From Bacteroidales bacterium (lineage in GTDB: Bacteria; Bacteroidota; Bacteroidia; Bacteroidales; UBA932), in the NCBI GenBank assembly GCA_016281315.1, contig JAEEIJ010000097.1, positions 24,079 to 88,078 of the forward strand: a stretch of 64,000 nt of DNA. The letters are read 5' to 3'. Shown piece after piece: positions 35,601 through 48,241 of this stretch. The notes below the pieces were generated by a model. That model did no database searches. It worked only from the letters and a program-made list of their open reading frames with translations, and was not told the DNA's origin. A program made the translations under genes and the position numbers. How positions within the stretch are numbered: the stretch's first letter is position 1; every line of letters starts with the position of its first letter.

Positions 35601-36768
35601 ATACTTCTTTGATAAAGGGCGTATTGTACTGGTAGGCGAGTTTGGTGAGGTCCCAGCCGGGGCGGGTGAGGATGAGGGCAGCTTTCTTGCCGCGGGTGAT
35701 GGAGCCGTACTCGGCGGAGAGGCCCATCGCATAGGCGCTGTTGAGGGTGACGGCGTTGAAGGCCTCGACGGGCGTGAGACGCATCTTGATGCAGCCCTGG
35801 GCCATTACAAAACGCATATCGCCGGAAGGGGAGGAGCCGGGATTGTAGTCGGAGGCTAGGGCGATGCCCAGACCGGCGCGGAGGTAATCCTTGGCGCGGC
35901 CGTAGGGGAGCCCCAGGAAGAAGGAGGAACCCGGCAGCATAGTGGGCATCGTGGCCGATCCCTTCAGCGCCTCGATTTCCGCGTCCGTGGTTCGCTCCAG
36001 GTGGTCCACAGACAGGGCCTGGTGCTTCACGCCCACCTGTACGCCGCCGCTCACGGCCAGTTCGTTGGCGTGAATCTTGGCGGGAAGGGAACTGGCCGAA
36101 AGAATCCGCTCCGTGTCTTCCACCGTAAAGAAGCCTTCGTCGCAGAAGACATCCACGAAATCGGCCCATTTTTCGGCCTCCGGCAACAGATCGATGACGG
36201 CTTGTACGTACTGCTCGTGCGTATAGCCCCGGCCGATGGCGTGGGCACCCAAAAACGTGCTCCTCACGGCAGCAGGGACGGATTTCCTGATGCGGTCGAT
36301 AACCCGCAGCATCTTCAGTTCGCCTTCCGGGCAGAGCCCGTAGCCGCTCTTGATTTCCAGGGCGACGGTGCCTTTCTCCATCACTTCCTGCACGCGGGCC
36401 AGGGACTCCTGATAGAGCGATTCTTCGGAGGTCTTGTTCAGCAGGTCCGCCGAGTTCAGGATGCCGCCGCCGCGGGCGGCGATTTCTTCATAGGAGAGCC
36501 CGTTGATCTTGTCCAGGAACTCCCCGTCCCGGGATCCGGCCCAGACGATGTGGGTGTGGGAGTCGCAGAAGCCGGGCATCACCATCCCGCCGGCAGCGTC
36601 GATGTCGCCTTTCCGCGGGCCGGTCCCAAAGTCCAGGATGCGTCCGTCCTCGATGGCGAGCCAGGCGTTTTCCAGCATGCCGGTGCGGCCTTGAGCGGCC
36701 CCCTCCAAGCGGAGGACGCCCTCGGGCTGGATGCCCGCCAGCAGGCCGATGTTACAGATAATCTTCAT
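35590..36768 (-). CDS. hutI: Imidazolonepropionase
   Basis: 392 residues, cytosolic amidohydrolase. Third step of histidine breakdown, 4-imidazolone-5-propionate to N-formimino-glutamate. The metal site is in MPGFCDSHTHIVWAGSRD, with later ligands in FLGAHAIGRGYTHEQY, SVDHLE and IALASDYNPGSSPSGDM. Length is normal. Last gene of the hut operon; its start lies 17 bases inside hutH. Its stop codon falls in the right arm of a 121-base inverted repeat structure. Confidence 0.95.
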   Translation of the reverse strand: MKIICNIGLLAGIQPEGVLRLEGAAQGRTGMLENAWLAIEDGRILDFGTGPRKGDIDAAGGMVMPGFCDSHTHIVWAGSRDGEFLDKINGLSYEEIAARGGGILNSADLLNKTSEESLYQESLARVQEVMEKGTVALEIKSGYGLCPEGELKMLRVIDRIRKSVPAAVRSTFLGAHAIGRGYTHEQYVQAVIDLLPEAEKWADFVDVFCDEGFFTVEDTERILSASSLPAKIHANELAVSGGVQVGVKHQALSVDHLERTTDAEIEALKGSATMPTMLPGSSFFLGLPYGRAKDYLRAGLGIALASDYNPGSSPSGDMRFVMAQGCIKMRLTPVEAFNAVTLNSAYAMGLSAEYGSITRGKKAALILTRPGWDLTKLAYQYNTPFIKEVFFG

Positions 36769-38228
36769 TCCGGATGAACTGGATGGACTTCTCGATCAGG
36801 GGATGCATATAGGTGTCCGTGCTGATGAACGGCACCACCTTGCGGTAATCGGCAAAAATACGCTCCAGCACAGGCGAGCTCCTGAGCGGCCTGCGGAACT
36901 CCAGCGCCTGCGCGGCGTTGAAGAGTTCGATGGCGAGCACCGTCTCCACGTTGTCTACCACGCGCACCAGCTTGGTGGCGGAATTGGATCCCATCGAAAC
37001 GTGGTCTTCCTGCCCCTGCGACGAAGGAATGGAGTCGCACGAGGCGGGCCAGCAGAGTCCTTTATTCTGGGAAACGATGCTGGCGGCCGTGTACTGCGGA
37101 ATCATAAAGCCGCTGTTGAGGCCGGGCTCGGCCACGAGGTACTTCGGCAGGCCGCGCACGCCGTCGATGAGCTGGAAAGTGCGCCGTTCGGAGATGCTCG
37201 CGAGTTCGCTCATCGCGATGGCCAGCGAGTCCATCGGGATGGCGATGGGTTCGCCGTGGAAGTTGCCGGCCGATATGACCATATCTTCGTCGGGGAAGAT
37301 GTTGGGGTTGTCGGTCGCGGAGTTGATCTCGTTCTCGATGACGGACTTGACGTAGAGGATGTTGTCCTTCACGGCACCGTGCACCTGCGGGATGCAGCGG
37401 AAGCTGTAGGGGTCCTGGACGTGTGTTTTGGGCCGATTAATGAGCTCGCTGCCCTCCAGCGTCTTCATAAAATACTCGCCCGTGAGGATCTGCCCGGTGT
37501 GGGGCCGGAGCTGATGCGTAAGGGGCAGGAAGGGCTCGATGCGGCCGTCGTAGGCGTCCAGGGACATTGCGCCGATCCTATCCGCCCATCTGGAAAGGCG
37601 CATACTCTTGAGGATGCTCCAGATGGCGTGCGCGCTCATAAACTGCGTGCCGTTCAGCAGGGCCAGTCCTTCCTTGGACTGCAGGCGGATGGGCTCCCAG
37701 CCCAGCTGCTTCCACACATCGGCCGCCGGACGGACCTCCCCTTTATAGAGGACTTCGCCCAGGCCGATGAGAGGCAGCGACAGGTGTGCCAGGGGAGCGA
37801 GGTCCCCGGAAGCGCCCAGCGATCCCTGCTGGTACACCACCGGCAGCACGTCCTCGTTGAACATATCCACCAGGCGCTGGACGGTAGCCAGCTGGGCCCC
37901 GGAGTGGCCGTAGGAGAGGTTCTGGACCTTCAGGAGGAGCATCAGCTTCACGATTTCCGGCCGAACCCGCTCTCCGGCGCCGCAGGCGTGAGACATCACC
38001 AGGTTGTGCTGGAGCTGGCTTAGATCCTCCTTCGGGATGCTTACATTATATAAGGAGCCGAAGCCCGTGGTGACCCCGTAGATGGGCCGGTCCAGGTCCT
38101 CCATCTTGCGGTCCAGGTATTCGCGGCATTTGACGATGGCGCGAACCGCTTCCTCCGAGAGGACCAGTTTCTCGTGTTTGTCGATGATTTCTTTTACCCT
38201 CTCCAGGGAGAGGTGCGCGTGGGAAATA

Positions 38229-38236
<8 letters not shown>
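36752..38236 (-). CDS. hutH: Histidine ammonia-lyase
   Basis: 494 residues. Removes ammonia from histidine to give urocanate, the first step. The electrophilic MIO group forms from Ala142-Ser143-Gly144 (GSLGASGDLAPLAH), exactly the canonical position. YGVTTGFG and SHACGAGE near the N-terminus and the downstream FHGEPIAIPMDSLAIAMSEL segment confirm the family. Overlaps hutU by eight bases and hutI by 17, implying translational coupling. Confidence 0.96.
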
Positions 38237-40222
<1,986 letters not shown>

Positions 40223-40226
<4 letters not shown>

Positions 40227-41860
40227 AGCTGGATGGCTTCAAGGGTTTGTTTTTCCAGCGCTTCCGCCTCTTCCACGATGGTATCGGCCCTATCCAGCAG
40301 GGGCAGGGCGGGGGCCTTGTCCTTGAGGCCGGCGGCGTTGATGCGCACGTTCAGGCGGGCGCCCTTGATGGCGGCGACGGCGGCGAGGGCTGCCACGCCG
40401 GCATCCGAGGCCGATGCGGGATTGCCCTTTTGTGCCATCTGCAGGGCCAGCGGGAGCGCCTTCAGCGCGGCTTCCATCGTGTGGAGCGGCACCATCGCGG
40501 CATAGAGGGTGGCGTCTTCCACGGCCCGGTTTCGGGCAGCGATTTCCTCGGGCGTGCCCTTCGGAAGGCCGTAAGCCGCCATAATGCGGTTGAAGGCGGC
40601 GGTGTCCTCATCGATGAGGCCGATGAGCTCGTCCACCAGCTTCTGGCCTTCTTCGGCTACGTCGCTGAATTCCTTCCAGCGGTTGTCCCAGCCGCGTTTA
40701 TGGGCCGATAGGTTCGCGACCATCGTGGCCAGCGCGGCGGCGAAGGCGCCCATGGCGGCGCTCACCGACCCGCCGCCCGGGGCGGGGGATTCGCTCGCGG
40801 TTTCCCGCGTGAATGCTTCCACGCTCATCTGCGCCAGGCCGTTTTTCTTATCTTCCATCAGGTATTCGATTACTTTTTCTTTCGGGTTGAAGGGCTTCAA
40901 ATCATCGAGGGACATCGATTTGACGGCGATTTTTACGATCTCCGCCTCGCTGATACCCAGCGAGCGCTGCTGCTTCTCCAGATAATAGCGGCCGGCGTCC
41001 AGCAGCACGCACTTCGGGACCAGGCCCACGATTTCGGCGCCGGTGACACGGAGGCCGCGGGCCGCAGCCGCACGGGAGACTTCCTCGAAGGCGACGTGCA
41101 GCGGCGTGGCCTGGATGTCCGTGATGTTCATCGAGACCTGCGCGATGCCGTATTCGTCGATGTACCAGCCGATGGCCTTGGTCCCTTTCAGGGTGCCGGG
41201 AATCCAGCCCTCGCCGTCCGGCGATTTGCGCCCTTTTTCACGCACGTCGAAGGCGACGGCCATCGCGCGGCGCGTGGAGGTGGTATTGAGGTTGAAATTG
41301 ACGGCCACCAGGAAGCCGCGCGCGCCTACGTTGGTGGCGCCGGACTTCGCGACGACATCGTTGTAAACGCCGCCGAAATCCGGTTTCCGGTCCTCCGAAG
41401 CCATCTTTTCCGGCAGGGCCTCGTATTCGCCCTCGCGGCAGACGGCCAGGTTCTTCCTTTCCGGCTTGAAGGCCGCAGCCTCATAGCAGTAGCAGGGGAT
41501 GCCCAGTTCTTTATACAGCCGTTCGGCCAGTTTCCGGGCAAGCTGCGCGCATTCTTCCAGCGTGATGCCGGCCACCGGGATGAGGGGCAGGACATCGGTG
41601 GCGCCGCTCCGGGGATGGGCCCCGTGATGCTGCCGCATATCGATGAGCTCCTGCGCCCTGGCGGCGCCGCGGAAGGCGGCCTCGCACACGGGGCCCGGCT
41701 CGCCCACGAAGGTGACTACCGTCCGGTTGGTGGCTTCGCCGGGATCCACGTCCAGCACCCGCACGCCCTCTACGGTCCGGATGGCCGCCACGATGGCGTC
41801 GATGATGGTTTTATCGCGTCCTTCGCTGTAGTTGGGGACGCATTCGATGATTTGTTTCAT
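40223..41860 (-). CDS. ftcD: Glutamate formimidoyltransferase fused to formimidotetrahydrofolate cyclodeaminase
   Basis: 545 residues, bifunctional as in animals. The N-terminal two-lobed transferase (about 1-300; IIECVPNYSEGRDKTI, MRQHHGAHPRSGATDVLPLIP) moves the formimino group from formiminoglutamate to tetrahydrofolate. The C-terminal all-helical cyclodeaminase (about 335-545; ESPAPGGGSVSAAMGAFAAAL) releases ammonia and gives methenyl-THF. This ends histidine breakdown at glutamate and feeds the one-carbon pool. The ATG overlaps the GH3 stop by one base. Confidence 0.95.
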
Positions 41861-44040
41861 TATTTCAGTTCAAAACTCACTTCGCTCCGGATATCGGCGC
41901 TGGAGGCACCGATGAGAGCCTTGAAAGTGCCTTTTTCGGCCACCCACTCGTGTTTTTCGGCATCGAAATAGCTCAGCGCATCCCGGCCGATGGTAAAGTG
42001 CACGGGCTTCGTTTCGCCGGGCTCCAGCCACACCTTTTCAAATCCCTTGAGCTCCTTGGCGGGACGGTCCACGGAGGCTTCCACGTCCTGGATGTATAGC
42101 TGGACGATTTCCGCGCCGGCCACCTCGCCGGTGTTCTTGACGGTGACGCTCACGGTAATCCTGTCCTTCATCGTCCCGGGCGCCTGCGCCTGGCCATACT
42201 CAAAGCTGGTATAACTGAGGCCGTGGCCGAAGGGGAAGAGTACGGGAATGCCCTGGGTGTCGTACCAGCGGTAGCCCACATAGATGCCTTCGTCATAATA
42301 GACCTGCCAGTCGCCTTCTTCGTCAATGATGCCGGGATACTGGCGCTCGGTCTTGACGGGACCGTCTTCCAGGGCCACGGGGAAGGTGACGGGAAGTTTT
42401 CCGGAAGGATTGACCTTGCCCGTGAGGACATCGGCCAGGGCGTTTCCGGTTTCGCTGCCCAAGTACCAGGCCTGGATGATGGCGCCCACTTTTTCCACGA
42501 ACGGCATCGCCACGGGGCTGCCGGAGATGTTCACGTAGATCAGATCCGGCCGTACGGCGGCGAGGTTCTCAATCACCTCGTTCTGGCCATAGGGGAGTTC
42601 ATAGGATTCCCGGTCGTTGCCCTCGCAGTCCTGTTTTTTGTTCTTGTTGAGGCCGCCGATGAAGACGACGTAATCGGCCCCGTCCAGGGCGTCCAGGGCG
42701 TCTTCCAGAAGCTGCTCGGAAGAACGCTCCTCGGTGATGTCGTAGAGGCTGTAGTTATAGCCCTTCCCGGGGGTGGGTTCGCCTGAATAGTAGGCGCGCT
42801 CATAGACCACCTCGGCCTCCGGAAATGCCGCCCGGATGCCTTCCAGCGGCGAAATCTCGTGCTGGGCCTTGAGGGAAGAGGAGCTGCCGCCCACGACCAT
42901 CGGCCGGATGGCGTTTTCGCCCAGGACCACAATCTTCCGGGCCCCGGCCTTCATCGGGAGGATGCCTTCGTTGCGGAGGAGGACGATGCCTTCCGTCCCG
43001 ATCTTCCGGCAATCGGCCCAATGCTCCGGGGAGTTCATACTTCCCTGGTGCTCATTTGCGGCCGTGCGGAAATGCAGGCGCAGGACGCGGCGCACTTTGT
43101 CGTCCAGGTCCTCCATCGGAAGTTCACCGGAGAGGATTTTTTCTTTGTAGGCCTGCGCCATATAGTAGGCATCGTAGGCGTTGGCCGTGTTCTTGTCCAC
43201 GCCGTTGGTGTGTGTGCCGAATTCCAGGTCCAGGCCGCCTTCCGCGGCGCCGTCCGTATCGTGCACGGCGCCCCAGTCGCTGATGACGGCGCCGTCCCAG
43301 GCCCATTCGCCCTTCAGGATTTCCTTCAACAGGCGCGGGTTGTGGGAGGCGAATTTGTCCTGATAGCGGTTATAGGACGACATAATGGACCACGCGCCGC
43401 CTTCCTGTATCGCCGCCTTGAAGGCCGGCAGGTAGATTTCGTAGAGGGCGCGGTCGTCCACATTGGCGTTCAGTTTCAATCGGCCTTCCTCCTGGTTGTT
43501 CACGGCATAGTGCTTCACGCAGGCCGCTACGCCGTTGCTCTGGAGCCCCTGGACATAGGGGACGGCCATCTGGCCGGCCAGATACGGGTCCTCGCCCATA
43601 TACTCGAAGTTGCGGCCGCACAGGGGCGTGCGCGCGATATTCACGCCGGGTCCCAGCAGGACATTCTTCTTCCGGTAGCGGGCTTCTTCTCCCACGCTCC
43701 TCCCGTACAGACGGCTCAGGTCGCGGTTCCAGGTGGCGGCGAGGCAGGTGAGGGAAGGGTAGGCCGTGCAGCTGTCGTTGGTCTGCCGGGCCGATGCCCA
43801 CTCGTCCCAAAGGGTTTCCGGGCGCACGCCATGGGGGCCGTCATCGCACCAGAGTTCCGGAATGCCAAGGCGCGGAATGCCGGGGGAAGAGAATTTGCTT
43901 TGGGCGTGGATGACGGCAATCTTTTCATCCAGCGTCATTTGTGCAAGGGTGTCGTTCACCCGTTTTTCGATGTCCGCGCTGTTGTTCTGCGCGCAGGCGG
44001 CGAGAAGGATAAGAATGCCGATGAACAAGGATTTTTTCAT
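41860..44040 (-). CDS. GH3 glycosidase lipoprotein (beta-glucosidase-like)
   Basis: 726 residues. The lipobox is LAACAQ. The GH3 N-terminal barrel holds the substrate-binding VKHYAVNNQE and the nucleophile aspartate in VISDWGAVHDT. The GH3 C-terminal domain (about 380-590) and a fibronectin-III-like C-terminal domain (about 640-720) follow. Substrate may be beta-glucosides or xylosides. It is the first gene of the histidine operon, coupled to ftcD through a TAATG overlap, which is unexpected for a glycosidase. TAACTTTG on the minus strand (44076-44069) is the likely -7 box. Confidence 0.9.
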   Translation of the reverse strand: MKKSLFIGILILLAACAQNNSADIEKRVNDTLAQMTLDEKIAVIHAQSKFSSPGIPRLGIPELWCDDGPHGVRPETLWDEWASARQTNDSCTAYPSLTCLAATWNRDLSRLYGRSVGEEARYRKKNVLLGPGVNIARTPLCGRNFEYMGEDPYLAGQMAVPYVQGLQSNGVAACVKHYAVNNQEEGRLKLNANVDDRALYEIYLPAFKAAIQEGGAWSIMSSYNRYQDKFASHNPRLLKEILKGEWAWDGAVISDWGAVHDTDGAAEGGLDLEFGTHTNGVDKNTANAYDAYYMAQAYKEKILSGELPMEDLDDKVRRVLRLHFRTAANEHQGSMNSPEHWADCRKIGTEGIVLLRNEGILPMKAGARKIVVLGENAIRPMVVGGSSSSLKAQHEISPLEGIRAAFPEAEVVYERAYYSGEPTPGKGYNYSLYDITEERSSEQLLEDALDALDGADYVVFIGGLNKNKKQDCEGNDRESYELPYGQNEVIENLAAVRPDLIYVNISGSPVAMPFVEKVGAIIQAWYLGSETGNALADVLTGKVNPSGKLPVTFPVALEDGPVKTERQYPGIIDEEGDWQVYYDEGIYVGYRWYDTQGIPVLFPFGHGLSYTSFEYGQAQAPGTMKDRITVSVTVKNTGEVAGAEIVQLYIQDVEASVDRPAKELKGFEKVWLEPGETKPVHFTIGRDALSYFDAEKHEWVAEKGTFKALIGASSADIRSEVSFELK

Positions 44041-44068
44041 ATGCGGTTACTGTTTTTGGCGAATCACA

Positions 44069-44096
44069 CAAAGTTAATAAAAAATCGGTATATTTG
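44069..44096. promoter_or_regulatory. Divergent -7 boxes of the GH3-hut operon and MATE gene
   Basis: CAAAGTTA at 44069-44076 (leftward TAACTTTG) and TATATTTG at 44089-44096 (rightward). The latter ends eight bases before the MATE ATG, giving a very short leader. Confidence 0.65.
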
Positions 44097-44104
44097 CTAT
44101 TGAT

Positions 44105-45487
44105 ATGGCTGCTGGACGGAAAGATTATCTGTTGTCCCTTATTCGGGAGGGAAGGCCGATGCGTCTGGGCGAGCAGCTCCAGCTGACGCTGCTCCTCGCC
44201 GTGCCGGCCATCCTGGCCCAGCTGTCGTCGGTGATGATGCAGTACATCGATACTGCGATGGTGGGGCGGCTTGGGGCGGGGCCATCGGCCTCGGTGGGCC
44301 TGATGGCCACCAGTACCTGGATTTTCGCCGGGTTCACGATGGCCGTCGCCACGGGTTTCTCCGTCCAGGTGGCCCACCTCTGCGGCGCCGGTGACTTCCA
44401 CGCCGCCCGTCAGGTGCTCCGGCAGGGGCTGGTATGTTCGCTGGGCGTGTCCCTCCTGTTCGGCCTGGCGGGTGTGGGCATCAGTCCGGCCCTTCCCCTC
44501 TGGCTGGGCGGCGGTGAAGAGATCGCGGCCGATGCATCGGCCTATTTCCGCATCTACGCGGCGTTCCTGCCCATCGGGGCCGTGGGATATGCGGCCAATG
44601 CGATGCTCCAGGGGAGCGGGAATATGAAGGTCCCCAGCATCCTCTATATCTCGATGTGCGCGCTGGATGTCGTGTTCAATTACGTTTTCATCTATGCGCT
44701 GGGGATGGGCGTTCCGGGCGCAGCCCTGGGCACGGGGCTGGCGGAAGCGCTTACGACGGTCATCTCCCTCTGGTACATCCTGTGCCGGAGCAAGGAGCTT
44801 TCCATCGTCGGGGAGAAGGGGAGTTTCCGCCCTACGCCGCACGTGGTGAAAAATGCGGTGGGTATTACCGGGCCGATGTGGCTGCAAAACGTCATTATGC
44901 GCGGAGCGCACGTGATGAGCACCATTATCGTGGCGCCGCTGGGCCCCGTCGCCATAGCGGCCAATGCTTTCGCCATCACGGCGGAAAGCTTCTGCTATAT
45001 GCCGGGTTACGGCCTGGAGGAAGCCGCCACCACCCTGGTAGGACAGAGCCTGGGGGCGTCCCGCAAGGATGTTGCGCGGCGATTTGCCCGCATCACCATC
45101 TGGATGGGGGCGGGCATTATGACTTTCCTGGCCGTGCTGATGTGGCTCTTCGCCCCGCAGCTGATGGGCCTGCTGAGTACCGACCCGGATGTGGTGTCAC
45201 TGGGCGCCCGCGTGCTGCGGATCGAAGCCTTTGCCGAGACCTTCTACGCCGTTTCCATCGTGGCCTACGGGGCCTGCGTGGGGGCGGGGGATACGATGGT
45301 TCCCACGGTCTTCAACTTTGCGGGGATGTGGGTTGTCCGCATCGGCCTGGCTCTTGTCCTTACGCCCCGCTACGGCCTTCCCGGCTATTGGATGGCGATG
45401 TGCCTGGACCTGAATATCCGCGGCCTGCTGTTCCTCTGGCACATCCGGGGAGAACGCTGGATGAAAAAACGATTAGCACCTGTATAG
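44105..45487 (+). CDS. MATE-family multidrug/metabolite efflux transporter
   Basis: 460 residues with about twelve hydrophobic segments in two homologous halves. MATE landmarks are IDTAMVGRLG in helix 1, GFSVQVAHLCGAGD, and GYGLEEAATTLVGQSLGA in the second half. These inner-membrane antiporters expel cationic compounds with Na+ or H+. First gene of a unit with DUF3737 five bases and an aminotransferase further on. Confidence 0.93.
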   Translation: MAAGRKDYLLSLIREGRPMRLGEQLQLTLLLAVPAILAQLSSVMMQYIDTAMVGRLGAGPSASVGLMATSTWIFAGFTMAVATGFSVQVAHLCGAGDFHAARQVLRQGLVCSLGVSLLFGLAGVGISPALPLWLGGGEEIAADASAYFRIYAAFLPIGAVGYAANAMLQGSGNMKVPSILYISMCALDVVFNYVFIYALGMGVPGAALGTGLAEALTTVISLWYILCRSKELSIVGEKGSFRPTPHVVKNAVGITGPMWLQNVIMRGAHVMSTIIVAPLGPVAIAANAFAITAESFCYMPGYGLEEAATTLVGQSLGASRKDVARRFARITIWMGAGIMTFLAVLMWLFAPQLMGLLSTDPDVVSLGARVLRIEAFAETFYAVSIVAYGACVGAGDTMVPTVFNFAGMWVVRIGLALVLTPRYGLPGYWMAMCLDLNIRGLLFLWHIRGERWMKKRLAPV

Positions 45488-45491
45488 CTTT

Positions 45492-46334
45492 ATGGAAAAG
45501 ATTGTCGGTCAGGAATTTAGCGGCGAACGACCGCTGTACCGCGCCCGGGACCTGTCCCTGGAGAACGTGAAGATTCACGCCGGGGAGAGCGCCCTCAAAG
45601 AGACGGCGAATATCCACGCCAGCCACTGTGTCTTTGAAGGGAAGTATCCTTTCTGGATCTGTGACGGGTTCACCATCCGCGACTGCCTGTTCACGGGCGG
45701 GGCGCGGGCGGCGCTGTGGTATTCGAGGGGCTGCCGGATGGAGGATACCTACGTGGACGCGCCCAAGATGTTCCGCGAGTCGGAGGACATCGTGCTCAGG
45801 CGGGTGCAGATTCCCACGGCGGAGGAGACCTTCTGGAGCTGCCGGGGAATTGAACTCGAGGATGTATCGGCCGACCACGCCGACTACATCTTTATGCACT
45901 GCTCTGATGTTAAGGTGCGCCGGCTGCGTCTGAACGGCAACTATTCCTTCCAGTGGTGCCGGAACGTGGAGATTCACGACAGCGTGCTCAATACCAAGGA
46001 CGCCTTCTGGGAGACGGATCACGTGACGGTGTACGATTCCGTCATCAACGGGGAGTATCTGGGCTGGCATTCGCGTTCCCTGCGCCTGGTGCGCTGCCGC
46101 ATCACGGGCACCCAGCCCCTGTGCTACATCGACGGATTGGTACTGGAGGACTGCTCGTTCGGGGAGGATGCTCAGCTGGCTTTCGAGTATTCCTCGGTGG
46201 AGGCGACGGTACTGGGCGCCATCCCTTCGGTGAAGAACCCCCGCACGGGCCGGATAGTGGCCGATTCCTACGGCGAGATTATCCTGGACAGCAATATCAA
46301 GGCTCCCGGGGACTGTAAAATCCTGACGCGATGA
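45492..46334 (+). CDS. DUF3737 protein (right-handed beta-helix-like)
   Basis: 280 residues, no signal peptide. Short repeated strands such as LSLENVKI, FTIRDCLFTGGARAALWYSRG, VEIHDSVLNTKDAFWETDHV and LRLVRCRITGTQPLCYIDG give a parallel beta-helix look, with FTGGARAALWYS typical of DUF3737. The function is unknown. It sits between a MATE pump and a MalY-like enzyme and overlaps the latter by four bases. Confidence 0.82.
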   Translation: MEKIVGQEFSGERPLYRARDLSLENVKIHAGESALKETANIHASHCVFEGKYPFWICDGFTIRDCLFTGGARAALWYSRGCRMEDTYVDAPKMFRESEDIVLRRVQIPTAEETFWSCRGIELEDVSADHADYIFMHCSDVKVRRLRLNGNYSFQWCRNVEIHDSVLNTKDAFWETDHVTVYDSVINGEYLGWHSRSLRLVRCRITGTQPLCYIDGLVLEDCSFGEDAQLAFEYSSVEATVLGAIPSVKNPRTGRIVADSYGEIILDSNIKAPGDCKILTR

Positions 46335-47500
46335 CTTACGACTTCGATTCTTTGGTGGAGCGCCGCGGAAGCGGCTGCGTGAAATGGGACCTCTGCCCTC
46401 CCGACGTGATTCCGATGTGGGTGGCCGATATGGATTTCCCCACGGCCCCCTGCATCGTGGAAGCGCTGCGAAAGCGGGTGGAGCACGGGGTGTTCGGTTA
46501 CACCGTTGTCCCGGACAGTTATTATGACGCGGTCATTTCCTGGTTCTCCCGCCGGCGGGGCTGGACGATTCAGCGGGACTGGATCCTCTACACCACGGCC
46601 GTGGTGCCGGCGCTGTCTGTTTGTATAAAGGCATTTACCGAGCCGGGGGATAAGGTAGTGTTCATTACGCCCGCCTACAACTGCTTTTTCTCTTCCGTGA
46701 GGAACGCCGGCTGCGTGGCTTCGGAAAGCCCGGTGATTTATTCCCGCGACGGCGGGGTGCTCACGGTCTCCATCGACTGGGAGGACTTGGAGCGGCGCTG
46801 CGCGGATCCATCGGCCCGGGTCCTTCTTCTGTGCAATCCCCACAATCCTGTGGGACGCATCTGGACGCCGGAGGAACTGGTGCGGCTCGGGGAGCTGGCC
46901 CGGCGCTACGGCCTGGTGGTGCTCTCCGACGAGATTCACTGCGAACTGGAGATGCCCGGACAGCGGTTCACGCCGTTCGCCGCGGTGTCGCCCGAAAATC
47001 TGGCGTGCAGCGTTACGATGAATTCCCCCAGCAAATCCTTCAACACGGCCAGCCTGCAGATTGCAAACATCATCTGCAGCCGGGCGGACTGGCGAGAGCG
47101 TATCGACCGGGTTATCAATATCTATGAGGTGTGCGACGTGGGACCTTTCGGCATTGTAGGACTCCAGGCGGCCTACAACGAGGGAGAGGAGTGGCTTTCC
47201 CAGTTGAACGCCTATATCTGGGAGAATTATTGCCTGCTGCGTTCGATGTTTGCGGCTGAACTGCCTTCCTGCCCGGTCACATCGCTTCAGGCCACTTACC
47301 TTGCCTGGGTGGATGTGTCTGCCCTGGGCCGGGGATCGCAGGAGATTGTGGACAGCCTGATAGCCTGCGAGCACGTTCGTCCGGGGCCGGGCATCCTCTA
47401 TGGGGACGACCGTTTCCTACGCATCAACCTGGCCTGTCCCCGCAGTCTGTGCGAGGAAGGCCTCAAACGGATTGTTGCCGGTCTTAAGCGTTTCTTATAG
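46331..47500 (+). CDS. MalY/PatB-type PLP-dependent aminotransferase (cystathionine beta-lyase-like)
   Basis: 389 residues, fold-type I PLP enzyme. The start IPMWVADMDFPTAP is the MalY/PatB hallmark. LCNPHNPVGRIWTPEEL contains the cofactor-contacting region, and the PLP lysine is in NSPSKSFNTASLQ (relatives usually have SKTFN). Such enzymes cleave cystathionine or cysteine conjugates to thiol, pyruvate and ammonia. The frame ends convergent with deoD with a six-base overlap. Confidence 0.88.
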   Translation: MTYDFDSLVERRGSGCVKWDLCPPDVIPMWVADMDFPTAPCIVEALRKRVEHGVFGYTVVPDSYYDAVISWFSRRRGWTIQRDWILYTTAVVPALSVCIKAFTEPGDKVVFITPAYNCFFSSVRNAGCVASESPVIYSRDGGVLTVSIDWEDLERRCADPSARVLLLCNPHNPVGRIWTPEELVRLGELARRYGLVVLSDEIHCELEMPGQRFTPFAAVSPENLACSVTMNSPSKSFNTASLQIANIICSRADWRERIDRVINIYEVCDVGPFGIVGLQAAYNEGEEWLSQLNAYIWENYCLLRSMFAAELPSCPVTSLQATYLAWVDVSALGRGSQEIVDSLIACEHVRPGPGILYGDDRFLRINLACPRSLCEEGLKRIVAGLKRFL

Positions 47501-48208
47501 CAGCGAGAGGGCCACTTCCATCATATTGGTGAAGGTGGTCTGGCGCTGTTCGGACGTGGTTTTCTCTCCGGTGAGGAGGTGGTCCGAGATGGTGAGGATG
47601 CCCAGTGCCTTGTTGCCGCTGCGGGCTGCGTTCATATACAGGGCGGCCACTTCCATTTCCACGGCCAGAACGCCCATCTTGATCCAACCCTTCGTGTTGG
47701 GATTCTCGCGGTAGAAAAGGTCCGACGAGACCACGTTCCCCACCATATAGTTAAGGTTCATTTTCTCGCAGTTTTCCGCCGCCTGACGCAGCAGGTTGAA
47801 GTCCCCGATGGGGGCGAACATCCCGTCCAGTTCATATTGGTCGGCATAGTTGGAGTCCGTGCAGGCACCCTGGGCCAGGACCAGGTCTCCGATGTGGAGG
47901 TCCTTGTGGTAGGCGCCGGCGCTGCCCACGCGGATGATGGTCTTAACTCCGTAGAAGTGATAGAGCTCGTAGGTGTACAGGCCGATGGAAGGCATCCCCA
48001 TTCCGTGTCCCATCATACTCACGCGTTTGCCTTTGTAGGTGCCGGTATAGCCCAGCATTCCGCGTACCTGATTGAAACAGACGGGATTCTCGAGATACTT
48101 CTCTGCCATAAATTTGGCGCGTAGCGGGTCGCCGGCCATAATGACGGTTTCTGCGATTTCGCCGTATTGGGCCCCGATGTGCGGGGTGGGAGTGTTGTTC
48201 TTATTCAT
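47495..48208 (-). CDS. deoD: Purine-nucleoside phosphorylase, DeoD type
   Basis: 237 residues, hexameric-type PNP. Phosphorolyses purine (deoxy)nucleosides. Motifs are ETVIMAGDPLRAKF, the phosphate-binding IRVGSAGAYH, VEMEVAALYMNA with the ribose-contacting glutamate, and the catalytic aspartate in GILTISDHLLTGE. It is shorter and distinct from the uridine-phosphorylase-like enzyme at 3898. A TATCTTTG box on the minus strand (48237-48230) is 21 bases upstream. Confidence 0.94.
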   Translation of the reverse strand: MNKNNTPTPHIGAQYGEIAETVIMAGDPLRAKFMAEKYLENPVCFNQVRGMLGYTGTYKGKRVSMMGHGMGMPSIGLYTYELYHFYGVKTIIRVGSAGAYHKDLHIGDLVLAQGACTDSNYADQYELDGMFAPIGDFNLLRQAAENCEKMNLNYMVGNVVSSDLFYRENPNTKGWIKMGVLAVEMEVAALYMNAARSGNKALGILTISDHLLTGEKTTSEQRQTTFTNMMEVALSLL

Positions 48209-48241
48209 AATTATGTGGTGTTATCTGTGCAAAGATAGGAA

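Noticed and set aside
41860..44040. GH3 gene as part of a polysaccharide utilisation locus
   Set aside because: No SusC/SusD or other glycosidase is adjacent; it is coupled to ftcD instead.
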